DNA from: Hydrogenophaga palleronii NBRC 102513
Lineage (GTDB): Bacteria; Pseudomonadota; Gammaproteobacteria; Burkholderiales; Burkholderiaceae_C
Assembly: GCF_001571225.1 (NCBI RefSeq)
Contig: NZ_BCTJ01000025.1
Coordinates: forward strand, 1 to 64,000
DNA: 64,000 nucleotides
Direction of reading: 5' to 3'
Numbering within the stretch: the stretch's first letter is position 1; every line of letters starts with the position of its first letter. A model generated the notes under the pieces. The model made no database searches. It saw only the letters and a list, made by a program, of their open reading frames with translations, and was not told the DNA's origin. Positions 9,016 through 17,757 of the stretch are shown one piece after another. The position numbers and the translations under genes are program-made.

Positions 9016-9909
9016 TCAACGGGACGTGGACTGCTCCCACAAGGTCTCCGCCAGCGGCGACAGGCGCCGCTTGGAGCGAACCATGCGCACCTCGAAGGCG
9101 ACTTCCAGCGCCTTGCCCGCCAGCGGCGCGAGCTTGCCTTCCTTGTACGCGCCCACCGCCAATGACCACGGCAGCCAGGCCACACCCAGGCCTTTGAGCA
9201 CGTACTCCAGCAAGGCATCGGCTGAGTCGCATTGCAGGATGGGTTTCAGGCGCGGTGCCTGCGCATGGTTCGAGAGGTGGTCGGACACCAGTTGCCCCAG
9301 CGCCAGGGTGTTGGCGTAGGCCAGGTAGGGCACGGGCTTGCTGGTGGAGAAACGGAAAAGCGTCTTGCCTCCGGCATTGGCGCGCGACACCGGCACCAGC
9401 CGGTCGTGCGCCATGGTGTGCTGGAGATACAGGGACGGTTTCAACCGCGTGGTGACCGCGGGGTGGTAGTAGGTCAACATGAAGTCGACCTCGCCGCGCT
9501 CGAAGCGTTGCAACGTCTCCGCCATGGAGCCGGTTCGCACCTGCACGCGCGCCGCGGTGGTGTGCGCCCGCATGCGCCACAGCCAATCCGCGGCAATGGT
9601 TCTTGCCAGGGTGCGGCCGGTGGCCAGCGTGAGCACGCCCTGCCCCGGCAAGGCGTTGTCCTGGAATTCGCTGCGCGCGGAGGCGAGCGCCTCCACCGCC
9701 TGGCGTGCGTGCTGCAGCAAGGTCTCTCCCGCCGCGGTGAGCGTCACCGGGCCCGCCTCCCTCAGCACCAGCTCGACGCCGGCCCATTCTTCAAGGCTCT
9801 TGATCCGCCGGCCAAAAGCCGGGTGCGTCACATGGCGCTGTGCGGCAGCCCGCACAAAGCTTCGCGCCTCGGACAAGGCTATGAGGTCTTCCAACCATTT
9901 GATCTGCAT
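9016..9909 (-). CDS. LysR-family regulator upstream of Bug gene
   Basis: LysR regulator, 297 aa from the ATG at 9909 (MQIKWLEDLIALSEARSFVRAA). I prefer this to a start 27 bp upstream because AAGGA sits at proper spacing and the protein begins at the usual position before the helix-turn-helix (SFVRAAAQRHVTHPAFGRRIKSLEEW). The HTH carries HPAFGRR, found in a LysR subgroup often linked to Bug operons. It is 99 bp upstream of the Bug gene on the same strand and probably controls that operon. Confidence 0.87.
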   Translation of the reverse strand: MQIKWLEDLIALSEARSFVRAAAQRHVTHPAFGRRIKSLEEWAGVELVLREAGPVTLTAAGETLLQHARQAVEALASARSEFQDNALPGQGVLTLATGRTLARTIAADWLWRMRAHTTAARVQVRTGSMAETLQRFERGEVDFMLTYYHPAVTTRLKPSLYLQHTMAHDRLVPVSRANAGGKTLFRFSTSKPVPYLAYANTLALGQLVSDHLSNHAQAPRLKPILQCDSADALLEYVLKGLGVAWLPWSLAVGAYKEGKLAPLAGKALEVAFEVRMVRSKRRLSPLAETLWEQSTSR

Positions 9910-10047
9910 CGTGCATCCTTCGTTGAGCAGAGACACCTGTGCGGCTGCACGGCAAACGCGCGACAGGGTGGCCTGCGGCGACTTTATCCGGGGCAGAAGG
10001 CGCGGCCTTGCCGCTCAGGAATGCGGGCGCGATGTTGTTGGCGAAGC

Positions 10048-10062
10048 AGTGCAAATTGCACT
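10048..10062. promoter_or_regulatory. 15-bp perfect palindrome, candidate LysR operator
   Basis: AGTGCAAATTGCACT is a perfect palindrome around a single A. It lies about 140 bp upstream of the LysR start at 9909, in the 217-bp gap before the AraC gene. It has the T-N11-A spacing class of LysR sites. Function is inferred. Confidence 0.4.
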
Positions 10063-10126
10063 CGCTCCGAATTCAGGCGCACCCGCTCACGCCATGGCGC
10101 GTGATGGCGGCCGGGCGCAACAAACG

Positions 10127-11137
10127 TCAGTGCCGCCCCAGCGTCGCCGAAGGCGATTCCCCGAAGCGCTGGCGGTACGCCGCGGCGAACATGCCCAGGT
10201 TGGCGTAGCCCCAGGCTTCGGCAACGTCCCGGACCTTGGCGCCGGCCAGTGCCACCAGCAGTTCCCCACGCACGCCGTTCAGGCGTGCTTCGCGCATCGC
10301 CTGCATGGGCGTGCAGCCGCGGTAGTCGCGGAACGCGGCGTTCAGCGTGCGCACGCTCACGCCGGCGCTGCGGGCGAGCTCACTGAGGGTGGGCGCTTCG
10401 CGGGCGTGATCGCGGATGTGTTGCTCTGCCAGCAGCACATGGCGCGGCGCGAGACGGTGCAGCGTGGGCGTCTGCGGGCTGTCGAGCTGCTGGCGCCACA
10501 GCGTGAGCAGGTGCACGCCGATCATTTCTTCGAGATGCCGGCCGAGGGGTCCGTGCTCCACGGCGTCCGGCATTTCGGTGATGCAGCGGCACACGTAGGA
10601 CAGCAGGCTGATCCAGCTCGACTGCGAGCCGCCGAAGCGGAACTTGCGAACCCACATGCGTTCGTCGGCCGGCGCGCCGAACCAGCGCTCGTGCAGCGCG
10701 GCCATGGCGTCGTGCTGGAAGGTGAGGTTGAGCTGGAGGTGCTCCGCGTCGGCGTCCAGCCAGTAATGGGTGCGCGAGTTGTCGACCAGGAAGGCTTCGC
10801 CCACGCCGGTGTCGCTGTGCTCGCGACCGCTGGACCAGTGACGTATGGCACCGCGCAGCGTGGTCAGCACGATGCCGGTGCCCGCCTCGGCCGAGAAGCC
10901 GTTGAGGTGCACCGGCACGCCGTAGCTGAACCGGCTGAGGGTGAAGTGCCCGATGCGGATCGCGTCCAGGATGGAGTTCGGCTGGCGCACGCTCCCGGCA
11001 GGGGTGACGTCGAACGGCATGTAGATCTGCCGGCACCAATGCTGGGTCTCCTCCCAGTCGGTCGACGTCATGAGGCGGTGCCGTGTGCTCGGCGCGCCAT
11101 GGACGTCGGTGACCAGGACGTTGCGGATCGCTTCCAT
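10127..11137 (-). CDS. AraC-family transcriptional regulator
   Basis: AraC/XylS regulator, 336 aa. The N-terminal half resembles the AraC_binding_2 (cupin-like) domain, and the C-terminal double HTH reads LARSAGVSVRTLNAAFRDYRG and VRDVAEAWGYANLGMFAAAYRQRFGESP. The ATG at 11137 has AAGGAG 9 bp upstream; the frame is open further up but that part is low-complexity and overlaps the next gene. It lies 40 bp downstream of the esterase gene on the same strand, so it may regulate that gene or itself. Confidence 0.87.
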   Translation of the reverse strand: MEAIRNVLVTDVHGAPSTRHRLMTSTDWEETQHWCRQIYMPFDVTPAGSVRQPNSILDAIRIGHFTLSRFSYGVPVHLNGFSAEAGTGIVLTTLRGAIRHWSSGREHSDTGVGEAFLVDNSRTHYWLDADAEHLQLNLTFQHDAMAALHERWFGAPADERMWVRKFRFGGSQSSWISLLSYVCRCITEMPDAVEHGPLGRHLEEMIGVHLLTLWRQQLDSPQTPTLHRLAPRHVLLAEQHIRDHAREAPTLSELARSAGVSVRTLNAAFRDYRGCTPMQAMREARLNGVRGELLVALAGAKVRDVAEAWGYANLGMFAAAYRQRFGESPSATLGRH

Positions 11138-11177
11138 GCCGGTGTCTCCTTGCGCGGCACGCCTCGGGGTGGGCGGC

Positions 11178-12365
11178 TCAGCGGTGATGGTATACGGCCG
11201 TCTCGAATTCCACGAAAGCGGGGTACGACACCGCGTCCTGGAACGGCAGGATCTGCGTTCCCCAGTAACCACCGATGCCGGCCTCGCGGTCGATCCAGTA
11301 GAAGCAGTTGGCCAGGCCCGCCCACATGAGCGAGTTGGCAGACCGGCCCGATGGCGCACGCTCGCGGTTGGTCATGAAGGTGTAGGCCCAGCCCTTGTCC
11401 GTGCCGGGCATGAACTCACCGGTGTTGCTGAGCGAAGGAATGGAGGTTGCCCAGCCACCGACAGACAGGCCCATGGCGGGCAGCCCGTCACGGCTCATGG
11501 CGTTCACCGTTTCGGGCTTGAGCACGCGGCCGTGCGGCCCGGCGCCGTCGTTGAGGATCATGCGGATGAACTTCATGTACTCGCCCACCGTGGCGTACAG
11601 GCCGTGCCCGCCCATGTCCATCGGCGGCGGGTCGGGCAAGGCCAGGTCGGGCAAGGGGGTGAGCTTGCCGTCGGCGGCGCGGTCGTGGATGGTCACGCGG
11701 CGCTGGCGCATGGACTCGCTCAGGCCGAAGCCGATGTCTTTCATGCCCAGGGGGCCGAAGATGCGCTCGGCCATGACAGCGCCCAGGCGTTTGCCGCGCC
11801 GCTCTTCCACGATGAGGCCGAGCCAGTCGATGTTGGCGCCATAACTCCAGGCGGCGCCGGGTTCGTGCACCAGCACGGTCCGGATCGATTCATAGCTGCA
11901 GCCGACCACGGTGGGGATGCCCATGGCGGTGCGGTACTTCAAATCGTCGGTGCTGAAGAACTCGTAAGACAGGCCCGAGGTGTGCAGCATCAGGTCGTTG
12001 ATGGTGATGCGGCGCCGTGGTGCGCGGGTGCGCGGCTGGCCGTCTGCATCGAAGCCGTCGAGCACCTGGATGCGGTCGATGTCGGGCACGTACTTGCCGG
12101 CGGGTTCATCGAGCCGGATCAGGCCTTCTTCCACCAGCTGCATCACGCACACGCCGGTGATGGCCTTGGTGGTGGAGAAGATGGCGAACACCGCGTCGGT
12201 GTCCATGGGCCGGTCCTGGCCGAGTTCGCGGGTGCCTGCGGCGCCTTCGTAGAAGTTGCCGTTGCGGTCGGTGGCCATGGCCACGACGCCGGGCACGCCG
12301 CCGTGGCGTTGCGCGGTCTGGGTCAGGATGGCGTCGAGCGCGGCCTGGGTCTTCGGGTTCGTCAT
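11178..12365 (-). CDS. Class C beta-lactamase-fold serine hydrolase (EstB-like)
   Basis: 395-aa serine hydrolase of the beta-lactamase/transpeptidase-like family. Catalytic STTK (AIFSTTKAITG) carries the nucleophile Ser and base Lys, and SYGAN supplies the Tyr of the YxN motif. No signal peptide is seen from the ATG at 12365, so a cytoplasmic esterase is more likely than an antibiotic-resistance beta-lactamase. AGGAG is well placed upstream. It is followed by an AraC gene on the same strand. Confidence 0.82.
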   Translation of the reverse strand: MTNPKTQAALDAILTQTAQRHGGVPGVVAMATDRNGNFYEGAAGTRELGQDRPMDTDAVFAIFSTTKAITGVCVMQLVEEGLIRLDEPAGKYVPDIDRIQVLDGFDADGQPRTRAPRRRITINDLMLHTSGLSYEFFSTDDLKYRTAMGIPTVVGCSYESIRTVLVHEPGAAWSYGANIDWLGLIVEERRGKRLGAVMAERIFGPLGMKDIGFGLSESMRQRRVTIHDRAADGKLTPLPDLALPDPPPMDMGGHGLYATVGEYMKFIRMILNDGAGPHGRVLKPETVNAMSRDGLPAMGLSVGGWATSIPSLSNTGEFMPGTDKGWAYTFMTNRERAPSGRSANSLMWAGLANCFYWIDREAGIGGYWGTQILPFQDAVSYPAFVEFETAVYHHR

Positions 12366-12639
12366 GCAATGTCTCCTGGGTGTTGTGATACGCCAGGAGG
12401 CCGGCCGGGTGCCGGTCTCGCTGGCTGGCACCAATCTAGGTTGTCGGCCGAAAAAGGGCTGTCCGGTTCTGGCAAACCGCTGTCTGGATCTGGCAGGAAT
12501 TGCGCGGCCCCAACGCCTGCCGCGGCAAACGGCTGGCGTCGGGCGTGCATGGCGCTGCATGGCCCTGCCCGCCCGGCGCGGCGGCAGGGCTTGTACAGTG
12601 CGGGCTCTTTCTTTCAACCCATTGCCGGAGAACACGAAC

Positions 12640-12930
12640 ATGGCCAAGGCCTACTGGATTGCTACCTACCGCTCGATCAGCGACCCCGCCGCCCTCGCCG
12701 CCTACGCCACCCTCGCCGGCCCGGCGATCCAGGCCGCGGGCGGCCGCTTCCTGGCGCGAGGCCTGCCCGCCAAGGTGTACGAAGCGGCGGTGCACGAGCG
12801 CGCCGTGCTGATCGAATTCGACAGCGTGGCCCACGCCACCGGCGCCCACGACAGCCCGGCCTACCAGGAAGCGCTGAAGGCGCTGGGCCAGGGTGCGGTG
12901 CGCGACATCCGCATCATCGAAGCCGCCTGA
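12640..12930 (+). CDS. DUF1330 family protein
   Basis: Small protein, 96 aa, with the DUF1330 ferredoxin-like (dimeric alpha/beta barrel) pattern: MAKAYWIATYRSISDPAALAAYATLAGPAI, GGRFLARG, VLIEFDSVAHA and the SPAYQEALK segment. Biochemical role unknown. CCGGAG lies upstream of the ATG. It is divergent from the esterase gene and 97 bp before the hydrolase at 13028. Confidence 0.85.
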   Translation: MAKAYWIATYRSISDPAALAAYATLAGPAIQAAGGRFLARGLPAKVYEAAVHERAVLIEFDSVAHATGAHDSPAYQEALKALGQGAVRDIRIIEAA

Positions 12931-13027
12931 GACTACACGCCCGCCAGGGCGTAGGACGCGTCCGATAGCCCTGGCACGGGCTTTCTGGACCAATGGGACG
13001 TTGCTTCACCACCACCGGAGAAACACC

Positions 13028-13882
13028 ATGCCCCTGTTCCAGATTCCCTCGTCCAGCACCGGCAACAGAACACCCGGCAACACGCCGATCCACCTGCACT
13101 ACCAGGATGTAGGCCAGGGCAAACCGGTGGTGCTGATCCACGGCTGGCCGCTCAGCGGCCGCTCCTGGGAGGCCCAGGTGCCGGCGCTGGTCGACGCCGG
13201 CCACCGCGTGATCGCCTACGACCGCCGCGGCTTCGGCCAGTCGTCCCAACCCTGGGACGGCTACGACTACGACACCTTCGCCAGCGACCTCAACGCCCTG
13301 CTCAACGGGCTCGACCTGAAAGACGCCACCCTGGTCGGTTTCTCCATGGGCGGCGGCGAGCTGGCGCGTTACGTCGGCACCTATGGCAGCCAGCGCATCG
13401 CCAAACTGGTGTTCGCCGGTGCCGTGCCGCCCTACCTGTACAAGAGCGCCGACAACCCCGAGGGTGGCCTGGACGACGCCACCATCCAGCAGTTTCAGGA
13501 CGGTGTGAAGAAAGACCGCATGGCCTTCCTGGAAGACTTCACCCACACCTTCTTCAGCGTCGGCAAGTCGCTGAAAGTGAGCGAGCCGCAGCGCCAGTAC
13601 GCGCGCGACATCGCCGCCATGGCCTCGCCCAAGGGCACGCTGGACTGCATCACCGCCTTCGGCCGGACCGACTTCCGCGAAGACCTGAAGAAGATCACCG
13701 TGCCCACGCTGGTGCTGCACGGAGACGCCGACAGCATCGTGCCGCTGGAGGTGAGCGGCGCGCGCACCCACAAGGCCATTCCGGGCAGCCAGCTGAAAGT
13801 GATCAAGGGCGCGCCGCACGGCTTCAACCTCAGCCACGCGGACGAGTTCAACCAGGCACTGCTGGAGTTCCTGAAGGGCTGA
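13028..13882 (+). CDS. Alpha/beta hydrolase, non-haem chloroperoxidase type
   Basis: 284-aa alpha/beta hydrolase of the cofactor-free haloperoxidase/esterase group. The nucleophile elbow GFSMGG puts Ser at residue 106; the oxyanion region is LIHGWPLSG, the acid lies in LVLHGDADSIVP, and the catalytic His is in GAPHGFNLSH. The preferred start is ATG 13028, with GGAG upstream; the frame is open earlier but overlaps the DUF1330 gene. Such enzymes hydrolyse esters and can form peracids; the physiological substrate is unknown. Confidence 0.87.
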   Translation: MPLFQIPSSSTGNRTPGNTPIHLHYQDVGQGKPVVLIHGWPLSGRSWEAQVPALVDAGHRVIAYDRRGFGQSSQPWDGYDYDTFASDLNALLNGLDLKDATLVGFSMGGGELARYVGTYGSQRIAKLVFAGAVPPYLYKSADNPEGGLDDATIQQFQDGVKKDRMAFLEDFTHTFFSVGKSLKVSEPQRQYARDIAAMASPKGTLDCITAFGRTDFREDLKKITVPTLVLHGDADSIVPLEVSGARTHKAIPGSQLKVIKGAPHGFNLSHADEFNQALLEFLKG

Positions 13883-13903
13883 CGCGGCCGTTGCCGGGCC
13901 GTG

Positions 13904-13926
13904 CTTAGTCGGTTTTCGCATATGCC
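13904..13926 (+). promoter_or_regulatory. Weak sulfur-box-like promoter motif before the dioxygenase operon
   Basis: CTTAGTCGGTTTTCGCATATGCC lies about 45-65 bp before the dioxygenase start. It resembles the AGTCGTTTG-TTC motif found before lsfA and sbp and also carries CATATG. The match is partial, so this is a candidate only. Confidence 0.35.
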
Positions 13927-13969
13927 TGCTCGGTATTGATCGTTCCCTGCGCGGGCAGCCCTGCCTAGC

Positions 13970-14860
13970 ATGGCCGGCATGACCCTTGTCGCGTCCCCTC
14001 CGGTCCAGCAGGACTTTCTGATCCGCCCCTTGAGCAGCGCCCTTGGCGCCGAGGTGGTCGGCCTCGATCTCACCCGGCCGCTCGCCGACAGCGACTTCGC
14101 GCGCCTGCACCGCGCCCACCTGGAGCACCACGTGCTGGTGTTCCGCGATCAGCGCATCACGCCGGCACAGCAGGTGGCCTTCAGCGAACGCTGGGGGCCG
14201 CTGCAGCGCCATGTGTTGCACCAGTTTGCCCTGCCCGAACAGCCGGCCGTACTCATCGTCAGCAACATCCTGGAGGACGGTAAGCCGATCGGCCTGGGTG
14301 ACGCCGGCGTGTTCTGGCACTCCGACCTGTCGTACAAGGAAAAGCCCAGCCTGGGCTCTTTCCTGCACGCGCAGGAATTGCCGGCCGACGGCGGCGACAC
14401 CTTGTTCGCCAACCAGCACAGCGCCTGGGACGAACTGCCGGCCGACTTGCGTCAGGCGGTGCAGGGCCGGCGCGCCGAACACAGTTACCTCAAGGTCTAC
14501 GGCGAGTTGCAGCGGCGCAACCCGTGGCGCCCCGACCTCTCGCCGGCGCAGATCGCCGCCGTGCCCACGGTCAGCCAGCCCATCGTGCGCACGCACCCGG
14601 AAAACGGCCGCCAGGCGCTGTTCGTCAGCGAGCACTTCACCACCCGCATCGAGGGCCTGCCCGACGATGAGAGCGAAGCCCTGCTGCAGGCCCTGTACGC
14701 GCACAGCACGCAGGAGCGTTACGTCTACCGCCACCGCTGGCAGGCCGGCGACATGGTGTTCTGGGACAACCGCTCGGTGCTGCACCTGGCGGCGGGCTGC
14801 CCGCCCGAACAACGCCGCCGCCTGTACCGCACCACCATCGAAGGTGATGTGCCGGTCTGA
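13970..14860 (+). CDS. TauD/TfdA-family 2-oxoglutarate dioxygenase
   Basis: Fe(II)/2-oxoglutarate dioxygenase, 296 aa, of the taurine dioxygenase/alkylsulfatase group. Iron ligands are H117 and D119 (FWHSDLSY) and H272 (SVLHLAAG); R287 (RLYRTTIEGD) is the likely 2-oxoglutarate binder. TauD releases sulfite from taurine and AtsK releases sulfate from alkyl sulfates; both act in sulfur starvation. It leads an operon with a sulfonate-type ABC transporter, which favours a sulfonate or sulfate-ester substrate. A start at 13979 is also possible. Confidence 0.87.
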   Translation: MAGMTLVASPPVQQDFLIRPLSSALGAEVVGLDLTRPLADSDFARLHRAHLEHHVLVFRDQRITPAQQVAFSERWGPLQRHVLHQFALPEQPAVLIVSNILEDGKPIGLGDAGVFWHSDLSYKEKPSLGSFLHAQELPADGGDTLFANQHSAWDELPADLRQAVQGRRAEHSYLKVYGELQRRNPWRPDLSPAQIAAVPTVSQPIVRTHPENGRQALFVSEHFTTRIEGLPDDESEALLQALYAHSTQERYVYRHRWQAGDMVFWDNRSVLHLAAGCPPEQRRRLYRTTIEGDVPV

Positions 14861-14909
14861 CCGGCACCACCGCTGTTTCCGTTTCTCCCTTCCTTCACCA
14901 AAGCCCTTC

Positions 14910-15929
14910 ATGAAAAAACGCTCCTTCGTCCAAGGCCTGCTGGCCTCCGCCCTGACGGCTTCGACCCTGCTGGCCGCGCCGCTGGTGGCACACGCCGAAG
15001 GGCAGATCCGCATCGCGCAGCAGTTCGGCGTGGTCTACCTGCTGCTCAATGTGGCCGAAGACCAGAAGCTGATCGAAAAACACGGCAAGGCCGCCGGTGT
15101 GGACGTGAAGGTGGAGTTCGTGCGCCTCTCGGGCGGCAGTGCCGTCAACGACGCGCTGCTGGCGGGCCAGATCGACATCGCCGGCGCCGGCGTCGGCCCG
15201 CTGCTGACCATCTGGGACCGCACCAAGGACAAGCAGAACGTGCGCGGCGTGGCCTCGCTGGGCAACTTCCCCTACTACCTGGTGACCAACAACCCGGCGG
15301 TGAAAACCATCGCCGACTTCGGCGACAAGGACCGCATCGCCCTGCCCGCGGTGGGCGTGTCGGTGCAGTCGCGTGTGCTGCAGCTGGCCTCGGCCCAGCT
15401 CTGGGGCCAGGACCAGTACAACCGCCTCGACAAGCTGCAGGTGGCGGTGCCGCACCCGGACGCGACCGCGGCCATCATCAAGGGCGGCACCGAGATCACC
15501 GGCCACTTCGGCAACCCGCCGTTCCAGAACCAGGCCCTGGCCGGCAACCCCAAGGCGCGCATCGTGCTCAACAGCTACGACGTGCTGGGCGGCCCCTCCT
15601 CGGCCACGGTGCTGTACGCGACGGAAAAATTCCGCACCGACAACCCCAAGACCTACCGCGCCTTCACCGCCGCGCTGCAGGAAGCCGCGCAGTACATCAC
15701 CGCCAACCCCGAGGGTGCGGCCGACATCTACCTGCGCACCGGCCAGGGCGCGATCGACCGCAACCTGCTGCTGTCCATCATCAAGAACCCGGAAGTGCAG
15801 TTCAAGCTGACGCCGCAGAACACCTTCAAGCTGGCCAGCTTCATGCACAGCGTGGGCGCGATCAAGAACAAGCCCGCCTCGGCCAAAGACTACTTCTTCG
15901 ACGACGCCCACAGCCAGGCAGCCAACTGA
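14910..15929 (+). CDS. Sulfonate/sulfate-ester ABC transporter binding protein
   Basis: Periplasmic binding protein of the SsuA/TauA/AtsR (NMT1-like) family, 339 aa. The signal peptide MKKRSFVQGLLASALTASTLLAAPLVAHA is cleaved near residue 29. The mature part begins EGQIRIAQQFGVVYLLLNVAEDQ. It starts 49 bp after the dioxygenase gene and its stop overlaps the ATPase start (TGATG). By position it supplies the substrate of the TauD-type enzyme. Confidence 0.85.
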   Translation: MKKRSFVQGLLASALTASTLLAAPLVAHAEGQIRIAQQFGVVYLLLNVAEDQKLIEKHGKAAGVDVKVEFVRLSGGSAVNDALLAGQIDIAGAGVGPLLTIWDRTKDKQNVRGVASLGNFPYYLVTNNPAVKTIADFGDKDRIALPAVGVSVQSRVLQLASAQLWGQDQYNRLDKLQVAVPHPDATAAIIKGGTEITGHFGNPPFQNQALAGNPKARIVLNSYDVLGGPSSATVLYATEKFRTDNPKTYRAFTAALQEAAQYITANPEGAADIYLRTGQGAIDRNLLLSIIKNPEVQFKLTPQNTFKLASFMHSVGAIKNKPASAKDYFFDDAHSQAAN

Positions 15930-16825
15930 TGAACCTCGCGCACGCCCAGGTGCTGCACCGGCACGCCATCGGCACGCCGATGCAGGACCTGCTGCGCGCC
16001 ACGCGCGAGCAGGAAGGCGGCGCGGTGGCCGGCACGGCGCAGCCGCCCACCGCGGCCCTGCCCCGACCGCTGCTCGACTTTGACCAGGTGTCGCTGGAGT
16101 ACGCCACCGACCAGCAGGTGGTGCGCGCCACGCACCGCGTGAGCCTGTCGGTGTTCGAGTCCGAACGTTATGTGCTGCTCGGCCCCTCGGGCTGCGGCAA
16201 GAGCACGCTGCTGAAGGCGGCGGCCGGCTTCATCGCGCCGCGCGAGGGCCAGATCCGGCTCGACGGCCAGACCATCCAGGGCCCGGGGCCCGACCGCATC
16301 GTGGTGTTCCAGGAATTCGACCAGCTGCCGCCCTGGAAGACGGTGCTGGGCAATGTGATGTTTCCGCTGCTCGCCACGCGCCGCCTGGCGCGCGCTGATG
16401 CGCTGGAACGCGCGCACGCGGTGCTGAAACAGGTGGGCCTGGCAGACTTCGCCAACGCCTACCCGCACCAGCTCTCGGGCGGCATGAAGCAGCGTGTGGC
16501 GATTGCCCGCGCGCTGGCCATGCAGCCGCGCGTGCTGCTGATGGACGAGCCCTTTGCCTCGCTCGACGCGCTGACGCGCCGGCGCATGCAGGAAGAGCTG
16601 CTCGCGTTGTGGGACGAGGTGCGCTTCACCCTGCTGTTCGTCACCCATTCGATTGAAGAGGCGCTGGTGGTGGGCAGCCGCATCGGCGTGCTCACACCGC
16701 ACCCGGGCCGGCTGCGCGCCGAAATCCAGGCCCACGAATTCGGTCTGGCCAGCAGCGGCGGCCCCGCGTTCCAGGCCGCCACCCAGCGCATCCACGGACT
16801 GCTGTTCGACGAGGCGGCCCCATGA
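15929..16825 (+). CDS. Sulfonate-type ABC transporter ATP-binding protein
   Basis: 298-aa ATPase of the SsuB/TauB/AtsC family. Walker A is GPSGCGKS ([18 protein letters not shown]), the signature is LSGGMKQR, Walker B is VLLMDEPFASLDALTRR. It has about 45 extra N-terminal residues before the ABC domain. ATGA overlaps join it to both the binding-protein gene and the permease gene. Confidence 0.9.
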   Translation: MNLAHAQVLHRHAIGTPMQDLLRATREQEGGAVAGTAQPPTAALPRPLLDFDQVSLEYATDQQVVRATHRVSLSVFESERYVLLGPSGCGKSTLLKAAAGFIAPREGQIRLDGQTIQGPGPDRIVVFQEFDQLPPWKTVLGNVMFPLLATRRLARADALERAHAVLKQVGLADFANAYPHQLSGGMKQRVAIARALAMQPRVLLMDEPFASLDALTRRRMQEELLALWDEVRFTLLFVTHSIEEALVVGSRIGVLTPHPGRLRAEIQAHEFGLASSGGPAFQAATQRIHGLLFDEAAP

Positions 16826-17697
16826 GCGCGAGCGACGCCCTGCCCCCGATCCGGCCCGAGGCCGAATACCGCCTGCCCGCGCTGACCGACACGCCAGCCG
16901 AACGCCCGCTGCCCTGGGCGCGCCGCGTCTGGCAACAGGCCTGGCTGCGCAAGAGCGTGATCCTGCTAGTGCTCGCGGTGTTGTGGGAAATCATCGCGCG
17001 CTGGCAGAACAACGACCTGCTGCTGCCGACCTTCCTGCAGACCGCCAACGCCTTCGTCAACGGCCTGCTCGACGGCGAGCTGCTGCTCCGCGCGCGCGCA
17101 TCGCTGGTGGTGCTGCTGCAGGGTTACCTGCTCGGCATCCTGGCGGCCTTCGTGCTGACCACGCTGGCGGTGTCGACCCAGATCGGGCGCGACCTGTTGG
17201 CCACGCTCACCTCCATGTTCAACCCGCTGCCGGCCATCGCGCTGCTGCCACTGGCCCTGCTGTGGTTCGGTCTCGGCACCGGCAGCCTGGTGTTCGTGCT
17301 GGTGCATTCGGTGCTGTGGCCGCTGGCCCTGGCCACCTTCTCTGGCTTCCAGGCGGTGCCCGAAACCCTGCGCATGGCCGGGCGCAACTACGGCCTGCGT
17401 GGCGTGCGCTACGTGCTGCTGATCCTGGTGCCCTCGGCCCTGCCGGCCATCCTCTCCGGCCTGAAGATCGGCTGGGCCTTCGCCTGGCGCACCCTGATCG
17501 CCGCCGAGCTGGTGTTCGGCGTGTCCTCCGGCAAGGGCGGGCTGGGCTGGTATATCTTCCAGAACCGCAACGAGCTCTACACCGACAAGGTGTTCGCCGG
17601 CCTGGTGATGGTCATCCTGATCGGCCTGCTGGTCGAAAACGTGGTGTTCCAGACGGTCGAAAAACTCACCGTGCGGCGCTGGGGCGTGACCCGCTGA
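16822..17697 (+). CDS. Sulfonate-type ABC transporter permease
   Basis: 291-aa inner-membrane permease of the SsuC/TauC/AtsB type with about six hydrophobic helices and a BPD_transp_1 domain. The EAA-loop region is ETLRMAGRNYGLRGVRYVLLILVPSALPAILSGLKIG. It overlaps the ATPase gene by 4 bp. Together these two genes and the binding protein form a complete importer. Confidence 0.9.
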   Translation: MSASDALPPIRPEAEYRLPALTDTPAERPLPWARRVWQQAWLRKSVILLVLAVLWEIIARWQNNDLLLPTFLQTANAFVNGLLDGELLLRARASLVVLLQGYLLGILAAFVLTTLAVSTQIGRDLLATLTSMFNPLPAIALLPLALLWFGLGTGSLVFVLVHSVLWPLALATFSGFQAVPETLRMAGRNYGLRGVRYVLLILVPSALPAILSGLKIGWAFAWRTLIAAELVFGVSSGKGGLGWYIFQNRNELYTDKVFAGLVMVILIGLLVENVVFQTVEKLTVRRWGVTR

Positions 17698-17757
17698 CCG
17701 TCCCACGCCGTACCGCATCCGCATTGCATTGCCCCTGAGGCGTTCCACAGGAATCTT

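Noticed and set aside
11178-12365. Antibiotic-resistance beta-lactamase
   Set aside because: It has no signal peptide and is of the EstB-like esterase type. An AmpC-type role is not supported.
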